Of a stretch of 64,000 nucleotides of DNA, positions 8,077 to 18,100 are shown one piece after another. Made by a program: the position numbers and the translations under genes. Source of the DNA: DASWNP01 sp036399175 (GTDB lineage Bacteria; Acidobacteriota; Blastocatellia; Pyrinomonadales; Pyrinomonadaceae); contig DASWNP010000026.1 in NCBI GenBank assembly GCA_036399175.1, positions 62,001 to 126,000 of the forward strand, in the 5' to 3' direction. The notes below the pieces were generated by a model. The model had not been told where the DNA came from and made no database searches. It saw only the letters and a program-made list of their open reading frames with translations. Within the stretch, counting starts at the first letter, position 1, and every line of letters begins with the position of its first letter.

Positions 8077-9297
8077 ATGAAAAAAATCTTCGTGCTGTTT
8101 GTTTCAATCGCTTTGGCCTCACTCACCCTTATGCCTACGGCGACGCAAGGGCGCAACTACGCAGTTGAGCCGAAAGCCGAACGTGCGCCGCAGGCCAAAT
8201 ATCTGAGCAAAGGAAAAGATGCGATTCCAGACCAATACATCGTCGTGCTCGAAGACTGGGCGGCGGGTCAAAAGGGCGACTTCTCGCAGGCGGGCGAGCT
8301 TGCAGACCTTCTGACTTCCGTCTACGGCGGAGCGAAAGGGCACGTCTATAAACACGCCCTCAACGGTTTCTCCGTCCGCATGCCTGCGGCGGCGGCCATG
8401 CTTCTCAGTCAGGACGCGCGCGTCGCCTACGTCGAAGAGGACGGCCAGATGCACACCACCGCCACTCAGAGCAATCCCCCCTGGGGGCTCGACCGCATCG
8501 ACCAGCGCGACCGTCCCCTGAGCGGCACTTACACCTACAACTGGACGGGCTCGGGCGTGCGCGTCTACGTCATCGACACGGGCATTCGCACCTCTCACAC
8601 GCAGTTCGGCGGGCGCGCTTCCAACGTCTACGACGTGAACGGCGGCAACGGGCAGGACTGCAACGGACACGGCACACACGTCGCGGGCACGGTCGGCGGC
8701 TCGACTTATGGCGTCGCCAAGAGCGCGCTCCTGCGCGGCGTACGCGTCTTCGGTTGCAGCTCTTCGACCGCGACCTCGAACATCATCGCGGGCGTCAACT
8801 ACGTGACGGCCAACCGAGTGCTCCCGGCGGCGGCCAACATGAGCGTCGGCGGCGGCGCTTCGTCTTCGCTCGACAGCGCCGTGCAGAGCATGATTAATTC
8901 GGGCGTGACGACCGCCGTCGCCGCCGGAAACGACTACGGCGTGGATGCCTGCACGCGCTCGCCCGCGCGCGTCGGCGCGGCCATCACCGTCGGCTCGACC
9001 ACCTCTTCGGACGCGCGTTCCTCTTTCTCCAACATCGGGACGTGCCTCGACATCTTCGCGCCCGGCTCAAGCATTCTCTCGGCCTGGTACACTTCCGACA
9101 CGGCGACTAACACCATCAGCGGCACTTCGATGGCGACGCCGCACGTCGCGGGCGTGGCCGCGCTCTACCTGCAAAGCAACACCGGCGCGTCGCCCGCCAC
9201 CGTGCGCAACGCCATCGTCAACAACGCGACGACCGGACGCCTGACCGGCATCGGCACGGGCTCGCCCAACCGTCTCCTCTACTCGCTCTTCTTCTGA
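8077..9297 (+). CDS. Secreted subtilisin-like serine protease (S8, proteinase K type)
   Basis: The product is 406 residues with GGGAGGAG just upstream of the ATG. It has a signal peptide (about 1-25), an I9 inhibitor propeptide (about 50-127, with DQYIVVL and ARVAYVEEDG), and a catalytic domain (about 130-406). The triad is Asp167 in VIDTGI, His198 in HGTHVAG and Ser351 in GTSMATPHVAG. Four Cys in the mature domain suggest disulfides, as in aqualysin/proteinase K. The protein ends right after the catalytic domain, with no secretion or cell-wall domain. It is monocistronic: a promoter and long leader lie upstream and a terminator downstream. It probably feeds on extracellular protein. Confidence 0.95.
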   Translation: MKKIFVLFVSIALASLTLMPTATQGRNYAVEPKAERAPQAKYLSKGKDAIPDQYIVVLEDWAAGQKGDFSQAGELADLLTSVYGGAKGHVYKHALNGFSVRMPAAAAMLLSQDARVAYVEEDGQMHTTATQSNPPWGLDRIDQRDRPLSGTYTYNWTGSGVRVYVIDTGIRTSHTQFGGRASNVYDVNGGNGQDCNGHGTHVAGTVGGSTYGVAKSALLRGVRVFGCSSSTATSNIIAGVNYVTANRVLPAAANMSVGGGASSSLDSAVQSMINSGVTTAVAAGNDYGVDACTRSPARVGAAITVGSTTSSDARSSFSNIGTCLDIFAPGSSILSAWYTSDTATNTISGTSMATPHVAGVAALYLQSNTGASPATVRNAIVNNATTGRLTGIGTGSPNRLLYSLFF

Positions 9298-9374
9298 AGC
9301 GCGACACGCTCCTAACGAACCCGAAGCCGCCGCGAGCGCGGCTCTCAAACAACCGCACGACGCAAAACCCCGAA

Positions 9375-9423
9375 CGCCCGACGGCTCTCGCTCCCGAAGC
9401 GAGCCGTCGGGCGTCGCTTTTTC
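9375..9423 (+). terminator. Rho-independent terminator after the protease gene
   Basis: A perfect 13-bp stem (CGCCCGACGGCTC at 9375-9387 with GAGCCGTCGGGCG at 9401-9413) is followed by a T-rich run (9417-9422). Confidence 0.9.
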
Positions 9424-9582
9424 GGCTTCCCGAAATCTTCGGTCTATGCTATAGATGCGCCCCAGATTCATCATTAAAGACCAAAGGCACTTCGCAGAAA
9501 GATAAAAGGAAGGCTCTTCAGGAACTTCTTTGACGGATTCTTATACCCTCTAGAAGCCTGACGGGTGAAAGGAAAGATGCCG

Positions 9583-10662
9583 ATGAATTCTTCCCGAATC
9601 GCAGCACGGCGACGACTGGACACGACGCTTCGCGCCGCGCTGATGCTCTCGCTCTGCCTTCTGCCGTTTGCGAGCAGTTGTCTGCCGGGGTCTCAGAACG
9701 ACACGAAGGGCGGCGGAGGCGCGGGAGGCACGCGCACCATCACGCTCTACGGTTTTTCGGTGATGAAGGAATCGCTGGAGAAGGCAATCTTTCCGGCCTT
9801 CTCGGCCAAGTGGAAGCAGGAACACGGTGAGGAGGTGCGCTTCGTCTCTTCATTCGCCGGTTCGGAGACCATCACGAACCAGATTCTACAGGGCGTCGGC
9901 GCAGACATTGCGATTCTCTCCATCGAGCGCGACGTTGACCGCTTGAAGCAGGGCGGCGCGGTCACTTCCGACTGGCACACGCTCCCGCAGCGCGGCATCG
10001 TCAACAAGACGCCCTTCATCATCCTCGTGCGCAAAGGCAACCCGAAAGGCATCCGCGACTTCGCAGACCTAGCGAAGCCCGGCATCAAGATTATTCACCC
10101 CGACCCCGTCAGCTCGGGCGGCGCGCAGTGGTCTGTGCTGGCCGTCTATGGCTCGGAGCTTATCAAGTCGGAGCGTGAGACGGGCAAGCGCGACGAGGCG
10201 CGCGCTCTCAAGCTGCTTCGAGGCGTCTGGGCTAACGTCATCTCCACTCCCGGCTCGGCGCGCGAAGCGCGCACGCAGTTCGAGACCGGCTACAGCGACG
10301 CCCTCATCACATACGAGCTTGAAGGTCTGCTGATGAAAGGCGCGAACGCCGCCGTCGAAGTGGTCGTGCCGGAAGCGACCATCTTCAGCGAGCACCCGGC
10401 AGTCGTCATCGACCGCAACGTCACGCAGGACGAGCGCCCCGTCATCGACGCCTTCATGCAATATCTCTGGAGCGAAGAGGCGCAGCGCGCCTTCGTCAAA
10501 TACCACTTCCGCGCCTCGACCGACGACGCGCTCAGCCGCGACAACAAAGACTTTGCCGAAATCCGACAGCCCTTCACCGTCGAGCTTTTCGGCGGCTGGG
10601 CTAAAGCCTACCCCGACATCATCGAGCGCATCTGGCGCGACCAGGTGCAGAAAAAGCAGTGA
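9583..10662 (+). CDS. Sulfate/thiosulfate-type ABC transporter substrate-binding lipoprotein
   Basis: The product is about 359 residues. The signal peptide ends in a lipobox (FASSC), so it is membrane-anchored. The mature part begins TITLYGFSVMKESL and contains SSFAGSETITNQILQGVGADI, hallmark sequences of the Sbp/CysP sulfate-binding family that deliver sulfate to a CysTWA importer. I chose ATG 9583, nine bases after AGGA; GTG 9565 and ATG 9577 are also in frame. It begins a three-gene operon with the permease and ATPase. Its stop codon lies in the left arm of a GTGAGCA-class hairpin that separates it from the permease gene. Confidence 0.88.
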   Translation: MNSSRIAARRRLDTTLRAALMLSLCLLPFASSCLPGSQNDTKGGGGAGGTRTITLYGFSVMKESLEKAIFPAFSAKWKQEHGEEVRFVSSFAGSETITNQILQGVGADIAILSIERDVDRLKQGGAVTSDWHTLPQRGIVNKTPFIILVRKGNPKGIRDFADLAKPGIKIIHPDPVSSGGAQWSVLAVYGSELIKSERETGKRDEARALKLLRGVWANVISTPGSAREARTQFETGYSDALITYELEGLLMKGANAAVEVVVPEATIFSEHPAVVIDRNVTQDERPVIDAFMQYLWSEEAQRAFVKYHFRASTDDALSRDNKDFAEIRQPFTVELFGGWAKAYPDIIERIWRDQVQKKQ

Positions 10663-10731
10663 GCAGTAAGCTGTGAGCAGTAAGCAGCTCTTTCGTTTTC
10701 ACTGCTCACTGCTTACCGCTCACTGCTCACT
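10654..10731. repeat. Heptamer inverted repeat, GTGAGCA class (copy 1)
   Basis: The left-arm units are GTGAGCA, GTAAGCT, GTGAGCA, GTAAGCA. The right arm (about 10700-10731) is the reverse complement (TGCTCAC, TGCTTAC). The centre is GCTCTTTCGTTTTC. It fills the gap between the binding-protein and permease genes, provides the upstream stop codon and ends nine bases before the permease ATG. Confidence 0.95.
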
Positions 10732-10740
10732 TGAACGATT

Positions 10741-11577
10741 ATGAGTTCAGCAATCGCAACCATGCGGCATGTGCGCGGCTTCGACATCGTGCGGCCATTC
10801 AGCCTGGGGATGATGATTCTTCTCATGCTGCCTCTGGTGCTTCTGCCGCTCGCGTCGATTTTCATTTTCGGGACGAGCAAGGGGCTCGGTAGCTTCTGGG
10901 CGGCGCTGACCGCGCCGGAGGCGATTTTCGCTCTCAAGCTGTCGATGGTGACGAGCTTCTGGGCGACGGTCTTCAACGTGCTGTTCGGGCTCTTCGCCGC
11001 CTACGTTTTGTCGCGCTACATGTTCTTCGGGCGCACGGCCATCATCGTCATCATCTCTCTGCCGACGGCGATTCCGACGGCAGTCGCGGGCTTCGCCCTG
11101 CTGCTTCTGTGGGGGCCTTACGGGACGCTCGGCAGGCTGATTGCGCCGCAGGGCATCGAGCTGATGTTCACGCCCTACGCGATTATTCTCGCCAACATCT
11201 TCGTCACTTTCCCGCTCGCCTTCGGCGTCCTGATGTCGGTCTTCGAAACGATGAACCGCTCGCTCGAAGAGGCTTCGGCCACTATCGGCGCGACGCGCTG
11301 GCAGACCTTCTGGCACGTCACGCTGCCCTCTCTGCGCGGCGCTATCGTGACCGGGTCGCTTCTGACTTTCGCGCGTGCCATCGGCGAGTTCGGCTCGACG
11401 ATTCTCGTCTCCGGCAACCTCGCCATGCGGACGCAGACCGCGCCGCTCTACATCTTCGCCAAGTTCAATGAGGGACAGGTCGAGGCCGCCAACGCCGTCG
11501 CCATCGTCCTCGCCCTCTTCTCTTTCGTCATCTTCAGTATTCTCTTCTTCGCGCGCGACTGGCTCGAAACCGAGTGA
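10741..11577 (+). CDS. Sulfate-type ABC transporter permease
   Basis: The product is 278 residues with about six membrane helices. The cytoplasmic EAA loop, which contacts the ATPase, is EEASATIGATRWQTFWHVTLP near residues 180-200. It resembles CysT/CysW/ModB permeases and its neighbours point to sulfate or thiosulfate. Classical sulfate importers use two different permeases, but only this one is present here, so the channel may be a homodimer as in ModB systems. There is no Shine-Dalgarno sequence: the start codon follows directly on a hairpin repeat. Confidence 0.88.
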   Translation: MSSAIATMRHVRGFDIVRPFSLGMMILLMLPLVLLPLASIFIFGTSKGLGSFWAALTAPEAIFALKLSMVTSFWATVFNVLFGLFAAYVLSRYMFFGRTAIIVIISLPTAIPTAVAGFALLLLWGPYGTLGRLIAPQGIELMFTPYAIILANIFVTFPLAFGVLMSVFETMNRSLEEASATIGATRWQTFWHVTLPSLRGAIVTGSLLTFARAIGEFGSTILVSGNLAMRTQTAPLYIFAKFNEGQVEAANAVAIVLALFSFVIFSILFFARDWLETE

Positions 11578-11602
11578 GAGCGGGAAGGGCGAAAAACGAC
11601 TG

Positions 11603-12898
11603 ATGCGCTCGCAGGATTACAACAAGCCGGATTCAGACACGGCCGCGAAGACTTCGTCTGGCGCGACGCCCGAGGGTGCGCCGGAGACGGAGAAGCTCGC
11701 GGCGGCAGCGAGCGTCGTCGGCCTGAGCAAGAGCTTCAAGGGCACGAAGGTTCTGGAAGAGGTCAGCTTCGACGTGGCCGAGGGCGAATCGCTCGTGCTC
11801 CTGGGAGCTTCAGGAAGCGGGAAGACGACCATCCTTCGCATCATCGCCGGGCTTGAAACGCCCGACACCGGGCGCGTTATCCTGCATGGCCAAGACGTGA
11901 CGGAGCTTCCGGCGCGCGAGCGCGGCGTCGGCGTCATCTTCCAGTCTTACGCACTGTTTCCGCGCATGACGGTCGAGCAGAACATCGGCTACGGACTTCG
12001 GATACGCAAACGCCCGCGCGCAGAGCTTCGAGAGACGGTCAATCGTCTCGTCGAGCTGGTCGGTCTTCAGGAACATCGAAAGAAGCTTCCATCTCAGCTC
12101 TCAGGCGGGCAGCAGCAGAGAGTCGCCATCGCGCGCACGCTCGCCTACGACCCGCGAGTTCTGCTCTTCGACGAGCCCTTCGGCGCGCTCGACGCGCAGA
12201 CGCGCCTGCGCCTCCGCCGCGAAATCCGAAACCTGCTCCGCCAGGTGAACGTCCCCGCCATGTTCATCACGCACGACCAGGAGGAAGCGCTTGAGCTGGG
12301 CGACCGCATCGCCGTCTTAAACGCCGGACGGCTCGAACAGATAGGCACGCCCGATGCCGTCTACAACCGCCCCGAAACCGAATACGTGGCGACCTTCCTC
12401 GGCGCGGCCAACCTCCTGCTCGGAGTCGTGCAAAACTCGGCGGTAGAAATCGGCACGGCGCTCATCCCTGCGGTCGAAGAGACGCGCCGCTTCCGTTTCG
12501 GCCAGTCCGTCAAGCTCGTCTTCCGACCCGAAGACGTGAACCTGAGCAAGACCGGAGCGCTGCCCGAAGGCACGCGCCGACTCTCGAACGGCGTCGTCGA
12601 AGAGATTCACTTCGTCGGCTCTTACGAACGACTCACACTTCGGCTCGACCTCATCGCGCGCCAGCCAGCCGAAGGCGAGCCTCCGCTCTACAGCGTCACC
12701 ATCAACACGCCGGAGAAGCGTGCGGGCCTCCCCATCATCGTCACGCGCTCCAAGCCCGAAGCCTCGACCATGCCGCTCGAAGTCGGCGACCGCGTCGCCG
12801 TCGGGCTCACCTCCTTCCGCGTCCTCCCCAACTTCGCCCTCGCCACCGAGCGCGGCAGCCGCATCATCGAAGTAGGAAGTAGGAAGGCGGAAGGATGA
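11603..12898 (+). CDS. cysA: Sulfate-type ABC transporter ATP-binding protein (CysA-like)
   Basis: The product is 431 residues. The ABC domain (about 38-275) has Walker A GASGSGKTT, Q-loop IFQSYALFPRM, signature LSGGQQQR, Walker B VLLFDEP and H-loop ITHD. A TOBE-like regulatory domain follows (about 290-420), as in CysA/PotA ATPases. A 37-residue Thr/Ala-rich N-terminal extension precedes the ABC domain. The start is 26 bases after the permease stop and has a weak ribosome-binding site, suggesting coupled translation. The last residues (EVGSRKAEG) and the TGA are encoded by an AAGGCGG-class repeat. Confidence 0.9.
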   Translation: MRSQDYNKPDSDTAAKTSSGATPEGAPETEKLAAAASVVGLSKSFKGTKVLEEVSFDVAEGESLVLLGASGSGKTTILRIIAGLETPDTGRVILHGQDVTELPARERGVGVIFQSYALFPRMTVEQNIGYGLRIRKRPRAELRETVNRLVELVGLQEHRKKLPSQLSGGQQQRVAIARTLAYDPRVLLFDEPFGALDAQTRLRLRREIRNLLRQVNVPAMFITHDQEEALELGDRIAVLNAGRLEQIGTPDAVYNRPETEYVATFLGAANLLLGVVQNSAVEIGTALIPAVEETRRFRFGQSVKLVFRPEDVNLSKTGALPEGTRRLSNGVVEEIHFVGSYERLTLRLDLIARQPAEGEPPLYSVTINTPEKRAGLPIIVTRSKPEASTMPLEVGDRVAVGLTSFRVLPNFALATERGSRIIEVGSRKAEG

Positions 12899-12973
12899 AA
12901 GCCTTTCAAGCGGCTTGAATCGTTTTCTGATTCATCCTTCCGCCTTCATCCTTCCTACTTGCTTTTCATCCTT
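12870..12973. repeat. Heptamer inverted repeat, AAGGCGGA class (copy 1)
   Basis: The left arm is AGTAGGA, AGTAGGA, AGGCGGA, AGGATGA. The right arm (about 12930-12973) is the reverse complement. The centre contains its own small hairpin, GCCTTTCAAGCGGCTTGAA. It overlaps the end of the ATPase gene and closes the sulfate operon. Confidence 0.93.
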
Positions 12974-13078
12974 GCTTTGCTTCGCGCGGTGCGTTTAGGA
13001 TGCGCTTGGGAGTAGTCTTAATCTTCGCAGGGCGCTTCGGGAGGGTGGCTCGCTATCAGTCCGAACACCAGAATCACG

Positions 13079-14659
13079 TTGGAGCTGACGGGTCTCGTCC
13101 TCTTCGCAACCTTTCACGGCTACGGGGCGGCGTGGCTCGCGGTGAGGATGCTGTTCAGGCCGCATCGTCCTGTAAAACTCTTCGGCCTCACCGTCTGGCC
13201 GCAGGGCATGATTCCGCGCCACCGCGAACGCCTCGCCGAGTCGATAGCCAACGCCGTCGGCAACGAGCTTGTCTCGCAGGAGACCATCGTCAGCGCCCTC
13301 TTCGACACAGGCTTCTTCCGCCGCAAGGTCGAGAGCTTCGTCAGCGCCTACACGGACGAGCTTCTCAACAAGACTCACCCGTCGCTGCTCGACGCAGTGC
13401 CGAAGGGCATGCGCCATTACCTGCTCGACGCCGTCTCCGCTCTCCATCTTCGCATCGCCGAATACGTCGCCGACACGCTCAGGAGCGAAGAGACAGCCGA
13501 GGCCGTCAACAGCTTCATCGACCGCCGCGTTGATGAGCTGCTCGCGCGGCGTCTCGGCGAGGCGCTTGAACCCGAGACCTTCGAGCAGGTGCTCGGCTTC
13601 GTCGAAGAGCGTTTCCGAAACGTCGTCGGCGAACGCGGCTTCACCTCGAAGGTGCGCGACTTCGTCGGCGCTCGCTTGGACGAGCTGGCCGGAAGCCGCG
13701 CCACCCTCTCCGAGATGTTCACGCCCGAGACGGTCGCCCTGCTCAAAGAGCGCATCGACCGCCAGCTTCCGCCCATCGTTCAGCATCTGGCCGAAATCGC
13801 CACGCACAAAAAGACGCGCACGCAAATCGGCGCGCTCATCAAGCGCGAGGTTGACGACTACTACCAGCAGCTCTCCTTCTTCAAAAAAATCTTCGTCTCG
13901 CGCGACCGCATCCACTCGGAAGTGGACGAGATGGTCAACAAGACTCTGCCCCGGCGCGTCGAAGAATTTCTGCGCGGAGAAGCCTTCGAGCAGCAGGCCG
14001 AAGAGTTTCTCAACTCGACCATCGACAACGTGCTCGCCCGCCCCATCAACGACCTGATAGGCGTCATCGAGCCCGACAAGCTACAGATGATTAAAGACCA
14101 GGTCTCCGCGCGCATCCTCGCCCTCGCGCAGAGCACCGAGCTTCAAACCTCCGTGGCCGCCTACGCTACCGACGCTCTTGAGCGCGTCCGCCCACACACC
14201 ATCCGCGCTCTACTGGAACACGCCAGCCCCGACTCCGCCCAACGTCTCAAAACTTTTCTCAGCCGAGGTCTCTCTCAGGTTCTCTCCAGCGAAGAGACGG
14301 CGCGCACCATCAACTCCATCCTCAGCTCGCAGGTCGAGCGCATCCTGATTGCGCCCATCGGACGCCTCTCCGAACAGCTTCCCGAAGAGACCGTCCGCAA
14401 CGCCTCCCTGATGCTCACCGAGCGCATCACCGAAGCCGCACGCGAGCGCCTTCCCATCGCCATCGCCGAGTTCGACATCGGCAACATCGTCCGCCAGAAG
14501 GTCGCCGGCTACCCCGTCGAGAAGCTCGAACAGCTCGTCCTCTCCGTCGCCCAGCAGCACCTCAAGACCATCGAACTCTTCGGCGCAGCCATCGGCCTCC
14601 TCCTCGGCCTCTCCCAAGCCCTCTACTTCGGCCTCAAGTACTACTTCTACGGGCCATAG
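13079..14659 (+). CDS. DUF445 family membrane-anchored protein
   Basis: The product is 526 residues. The N-terminus (GYGAAWLAVRMLFRPHRPVKL, then PQGMIPRHRERLA) is the DUF445 signature. The middle is a long helical region with repeated amphipathic segments, and the C-terminus ends in a hydrophobic segment (about 500-526, AIGLLLGLSQALYFGLKYYF). DUF445 proteins are envelope proteins of unknown function. TTG 13079 is the only standard start after the upstream in-frame stop at 13019 and has no ribosome-binding site, so the true N-terminus is uncertain. The stop overlaps a hicA remnant. Confidence 0.85.
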   Translation: MELTGLVLFATFHGYGAAWLAVRMLFRPHRPVKLFGLTVWPQGMIPRHRERLAESIANAVGNELVSQETIVSALFDTGFFRRKVESFVSAYTDELLNKTHPSLLDAVPKGMRHYLLDAVSALHLRIAEYVADTLRSEETAEAVNSFIDRRVDELLARRLGEALEPETFEQVLGFVEERFRNVVGERGFTSKVRDFVGARLDELAGSRATLSEMFTPETVALLKERIDRQLPPIVQHLAEIATHKKTRTQIGALIKREVDDYYQQLSFFKKIFVSRDRIHSEVDEMVNKTLPRRVEEFLRGEAFEQQAEEFLNSTIDNVLARPINDLIGVIEPDKLQMIKDQVSARILALAQSTELQTSVAAYATDALERVRPHTIRALLEHASPDSAQRLKTFLSRGLSQVLSSEETARTINSILSSQVERILIAPIGRLSEQLPEETVRNASLMLTERITEAARERLPIAIAEFDIGNIVRQKVAGYPVEKLEQLVLSVAQQHLKTIELFGAAIGLLLGLSQALYFGLKYYFYGP

Positions 14660-14670
14660 ACGAATCAAGC

Positions 14671-14730
14671 GATGATATACACCCGAAGACGCTGAAAAGT
14701 ATCCTGATGCAAGCGGGGTTGAAGAAGTGA
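14671..14730 (+). pseudogene. hicA toxin remnant (C-terminal fragment)
   Basis: This reading frame encodes DDIHPKTLKSILMQAGLKK and a TGA. It matches the C-terminal end of HicA mRNA-interferase toxins (typically ...L.P.TL.SILRQAGL). Upstream the frame runs into the end of the DUF445 gene with no HicA similarity, so the RNA-binding core and catalytic His are gone. It sits directly before hicB, in the usual order. Confidence 0.65.
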
Positions 14731-14743
14731 GGAGATGAAAGAT

Positions 14744-14953
14744 ATGCGCTACGCAATGATTATCGAGAAAGGTGAGCGTAATTATTCGGCCTATCTGCCA
14801 GACTTGCCGGGCTGTATTGCAACAGGCAAGACTCTAGAAGAGGTAAAGCAAAGAATGCGTGAGGCGGTCGAATTACACCTGCGCGGTATGCGTGAGGACG
14901 GTCTGCCAATTCCAGAGCCGACAAGCCTCGTGGAGTATGTGGAGGCGGCGTAG
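14744..14953 (+). CDS. hicB: HicB-family antitoxin
   Basis: The product is 69 residues when started at ATG 14744, which has AGGAG nine bases upstream; ATG 14735 abuts that site. The sequence MRYAMIIEKGERNYSAYLPDLPGC is a textbook HicB partial-RNase-H fold that binds and blocks HicA. It is short and ends without a clear C-terminal DNA-binding domain. Only a toxin fragment lies upstream, so this looks like an orphan antitoxin, perhaps retained to neutralise HicA encoded elsewhere. Confidence 0.9.
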   Translation: MRYAMIIEKGERNYSAYLPDLPGCIATGKTLEEVKQRMREAVELHLRGMREDGLPIPEPTSLVEYVEAA

Positions 14954-15161
14954 CGTGCACTGCCAATCGCCATCTGACGACGGCATACATCCGAGCGCCA
15001 ATAGCGTGGCTTTCATGCGCGGGGCTTGCCGCTAATGCGGGGCAGACGCGCTTCCATCATCTGACTACTTATTGCCTTCAAGCTCTCTTCCCTCGTCTAT
15101 CGTCTATTATCCGTTCCCCTCTTCCCTCCGCCTGCGATTTCTGCGACACTTTCGGTCTTCG

Positions 15162-18100
15162 ATGAAAACTGAGACGGACATCGACAGGGGCAGAAGAGCA
15201 CAGGGCTCGTTGATACCGTACGCGGTGTTGGCGACGACGCTGCTGTTTACCGGCGTCGTCGCTTATGAGCTGGCGTTCAATCGAGGGCTGGCGCTGTTTC
15301 TGCTGGCGGGCGGCGTGCTCGTGAGTCTTTTGCTGTTCGTCATCATGCGTTCGCAGATAAGGGCGCGGGCGGCGGCCGAGGCGACGGGCGCGTCTCTGAG
15401 AATTTCGGAGACGCGCTTTCGCACGATGGTCGAGCAGTCGCCTCTGAGCACACAGATTTTTTCTCCCGAAGGGCACACGATTCGGGTCAACAGCGCGTGG
15501 GAAAAGCTCTGGGGAGTGACGCTCGAACAGATTGAAGGCTACAACATTCTCGAAGACCAGCAGCTCGTCTCGAAGGGCATCATGCCTTACATCCGCCGTG
15601 GGTTCGAGGGCGAGCCGACCCCCGTCCCGCCGATACTCTACGACCCGAACGAGACTATCCCCGACAAGACCTCCCACGCTGAGCCGCAGCGCTGGGTGCG
15701 CGCCTTCATCTATCCGGTGAAGGATGAAGAGGGACGTATCCGCGAAGTCGTGCTCATCCACGAAGACATCACCGAGCGGCGTCGCGCCGAAGACGAGCTT
15801 CGCTACCAGCTCAACCTGACGACGGCCATCACAGACAACGTCGCCGAAGGTCTCTGCATGATTGACGCCGAAGGTCGGCTGACTTTTATGAACCCGGCGG
15901 CGGAGAAAATCCTCGGCTGGACTGAGGCCGAGCTGAAAGGCGAGGTCGTTCACGAAAAGCTGCACTACAAGCGACCCGACGGCACGCCCTACCCCATCTC
16001 CGAGTGCCCGCTCAACGGGGTGGTGAGGAATGGCGAGTCGATACAGAACCACGAGGATTTCTGGATACAGAAGGACGGAAGCTTCCTGCCCATCTTCTTT
16101 TCGTGTACGGCGATTCGCGTCGGCCAAGAGGTGACGGGAGCCGTCGTCGCCTTCCACGACATCAGCGAGCGCAAGGCGTCCGAAGCCGCGCTGCGCGAGA
16201 GCGAGGAACGTTACCGCAGCGTCGCCGAGACGGCCTCCGACGCCATCATCACCATCGATCAGGAGAGCACGATTATCTTCGTCAACCAGGCTGCCGAAAA
16301 GATTTTCGGCCATAGCCTCTCCGAGATGCAGGGCAAAAATCTCACTATGCTCATGCCCGACTACCTGCGCCATCTCCACCGCGCAGGCATCGGGCGCTAC
16401 ATCGAGACCGGGCAGAAGCATATCTCCTGGGTGGCGACAGAGCTTCCCGGCTTACATAAAAACGGCTCGGAGATTCCACTGGAAATCTCATTCGGGGAAT
16501 ATCGCAGAGACAACCGCCACCACTTCACAGGCGTCGTGCGCGACATCAGCGAGCGCAAGCAGGCCGAAGAGGCTCTGCGCCGCGCCGAGCGCCGCGCGGT
16601 GACGGAATATGAAGCGCTGCTGGGTCGGCTCGTCCCTCTCGCGCAGGCATTGGGGACGGCGCGCGAGCTGGAAGTCATCTATCGCGCGCTCCTTGATTTC
16701 ACGCTCGCCTCGATGCCCTGCGTCGGCTTCTTCATCTCGCTCTACGACGCGCAGCGCGACCTGCGCATCGCAGCCTTCGCGTGGGGCGACGGCCTCGACG
16801 TGGATGTCTCCAGCCTGCCGCCGATGCCGGTCGGCGACGGGCTGAACAGCCGCGCCGTGCGGACGAGAGAGATAATCGTCGCGGACGATTACCAGGCCGC
16901 GACGAAGGGGCATCCGCAGGTTCCGGTCGGCGTCGATAACGGTCTGCTGCCGCGCTCTTGTGTAGTCGCGCCGATGGTCGTGAGAGGTCGCGTCGTCGGC
17001 ACAATCGAGGTGCAATCTTACGAGCAGGCCAGCTACACGAAAGAGCACGCGACGGCGATGAGGATGGCGGCCAACCTCGCGGGCGTGGCGATTGAGAACG
17101 TGCGCCTCTTCGATTTGGAGAGCCGCGCGCGAAGCGAGGCCGAGGCCGCCAACCGGCTCAAAGACGAATTTCTCGCCACGCTCTCTCACGAGCTGCGCAC
17201 ACCACTCACTTCCATTCTCGGCTGGGCGCGACTCCTGAGCGGCGAGACCTTCGACCCCACCATGATGCGCCGCGCCGTCGAAACCATCGAGCGCAACGCA
17301 CGCGCGCAAACGCAGCTCATCGACGATTTGCTCGACGTGTCGCGCATCATCACCGGCAAGCTTCGGCTCAACTTCCGACCGCTTGAGCTGTCGGCAATTA
17401 TCGAGTCTGCCGTCGATAGCATCCGCCCGGCGGCGGCGGCCAAGAAGATAACTTTGCGCGTGCTGCTCGACCCTTCGGTCGGCCCAGTCCTCGGCGACCC
17501 CGACCGTCTGCAACAGGTCATCTGGAATCTTTTGTCGAACGCCGTCAAGTTCACGCCCGAAGGCGGAAGCGTCGAGGTGCGGCTCGCGCGCGCCGGCACT
17601 TACGCGGAGGTCGCCGTCCGCGACACGGGGCAGGGCATCGCGCCGGAGTTTCTGCCCTACGTCTTCGACCGCTTCCGTCAGGCCAACGGCGCTATCACCA
17701 GAACTCACGGCGGCCTCGGCCTCGGGCTCTCCATCGTGCGCCATCTCATAGAACTGCACGGCGGCGCAATCTCAGCCGAGAGCCCCGGCGAAGGACTCGG
17801 CGCAACCTTCAGCCTGCGACTGCCCCTGCTCGTCGAGAACGTCGCGCAAAGGGCGACGGGGGCGACAGGGGACGCCGACGCGAGCGATGCTGCGGCGCGG
17901 CGCGTCACCTTTGAAGGCTGCGCTTCGCTCGAAGGTTTGAGCGTGCTCGTCGTCGATGACGACGAGGACACGCGCCGCCTGCTGACGGCGCTTCTGGAGG
18001 GTTGCGGCGCTGAGGTCAGGCTCGCCTCGTCGGCCTCCGAAGCTTTCGAAGCCTTCCGCTCAAGCGTCCCCGACGTGCTGCTCTCCGACATCGGCATGCC

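Noticed and set aside
10654..10731. CRISPR-like repeat array
   Set aside because: The 7-bp tandem units have no unique spacers, and most elements form one hairpin. No cas gene is nearby.
15085..15112. Half of a GACGATG-class repeat (TCGTCTATCGTCTATTATCCG) before the hybrid kinase
   Set aside because: No second arm and only two to three units. It may be a relic but is too short to list as an element.
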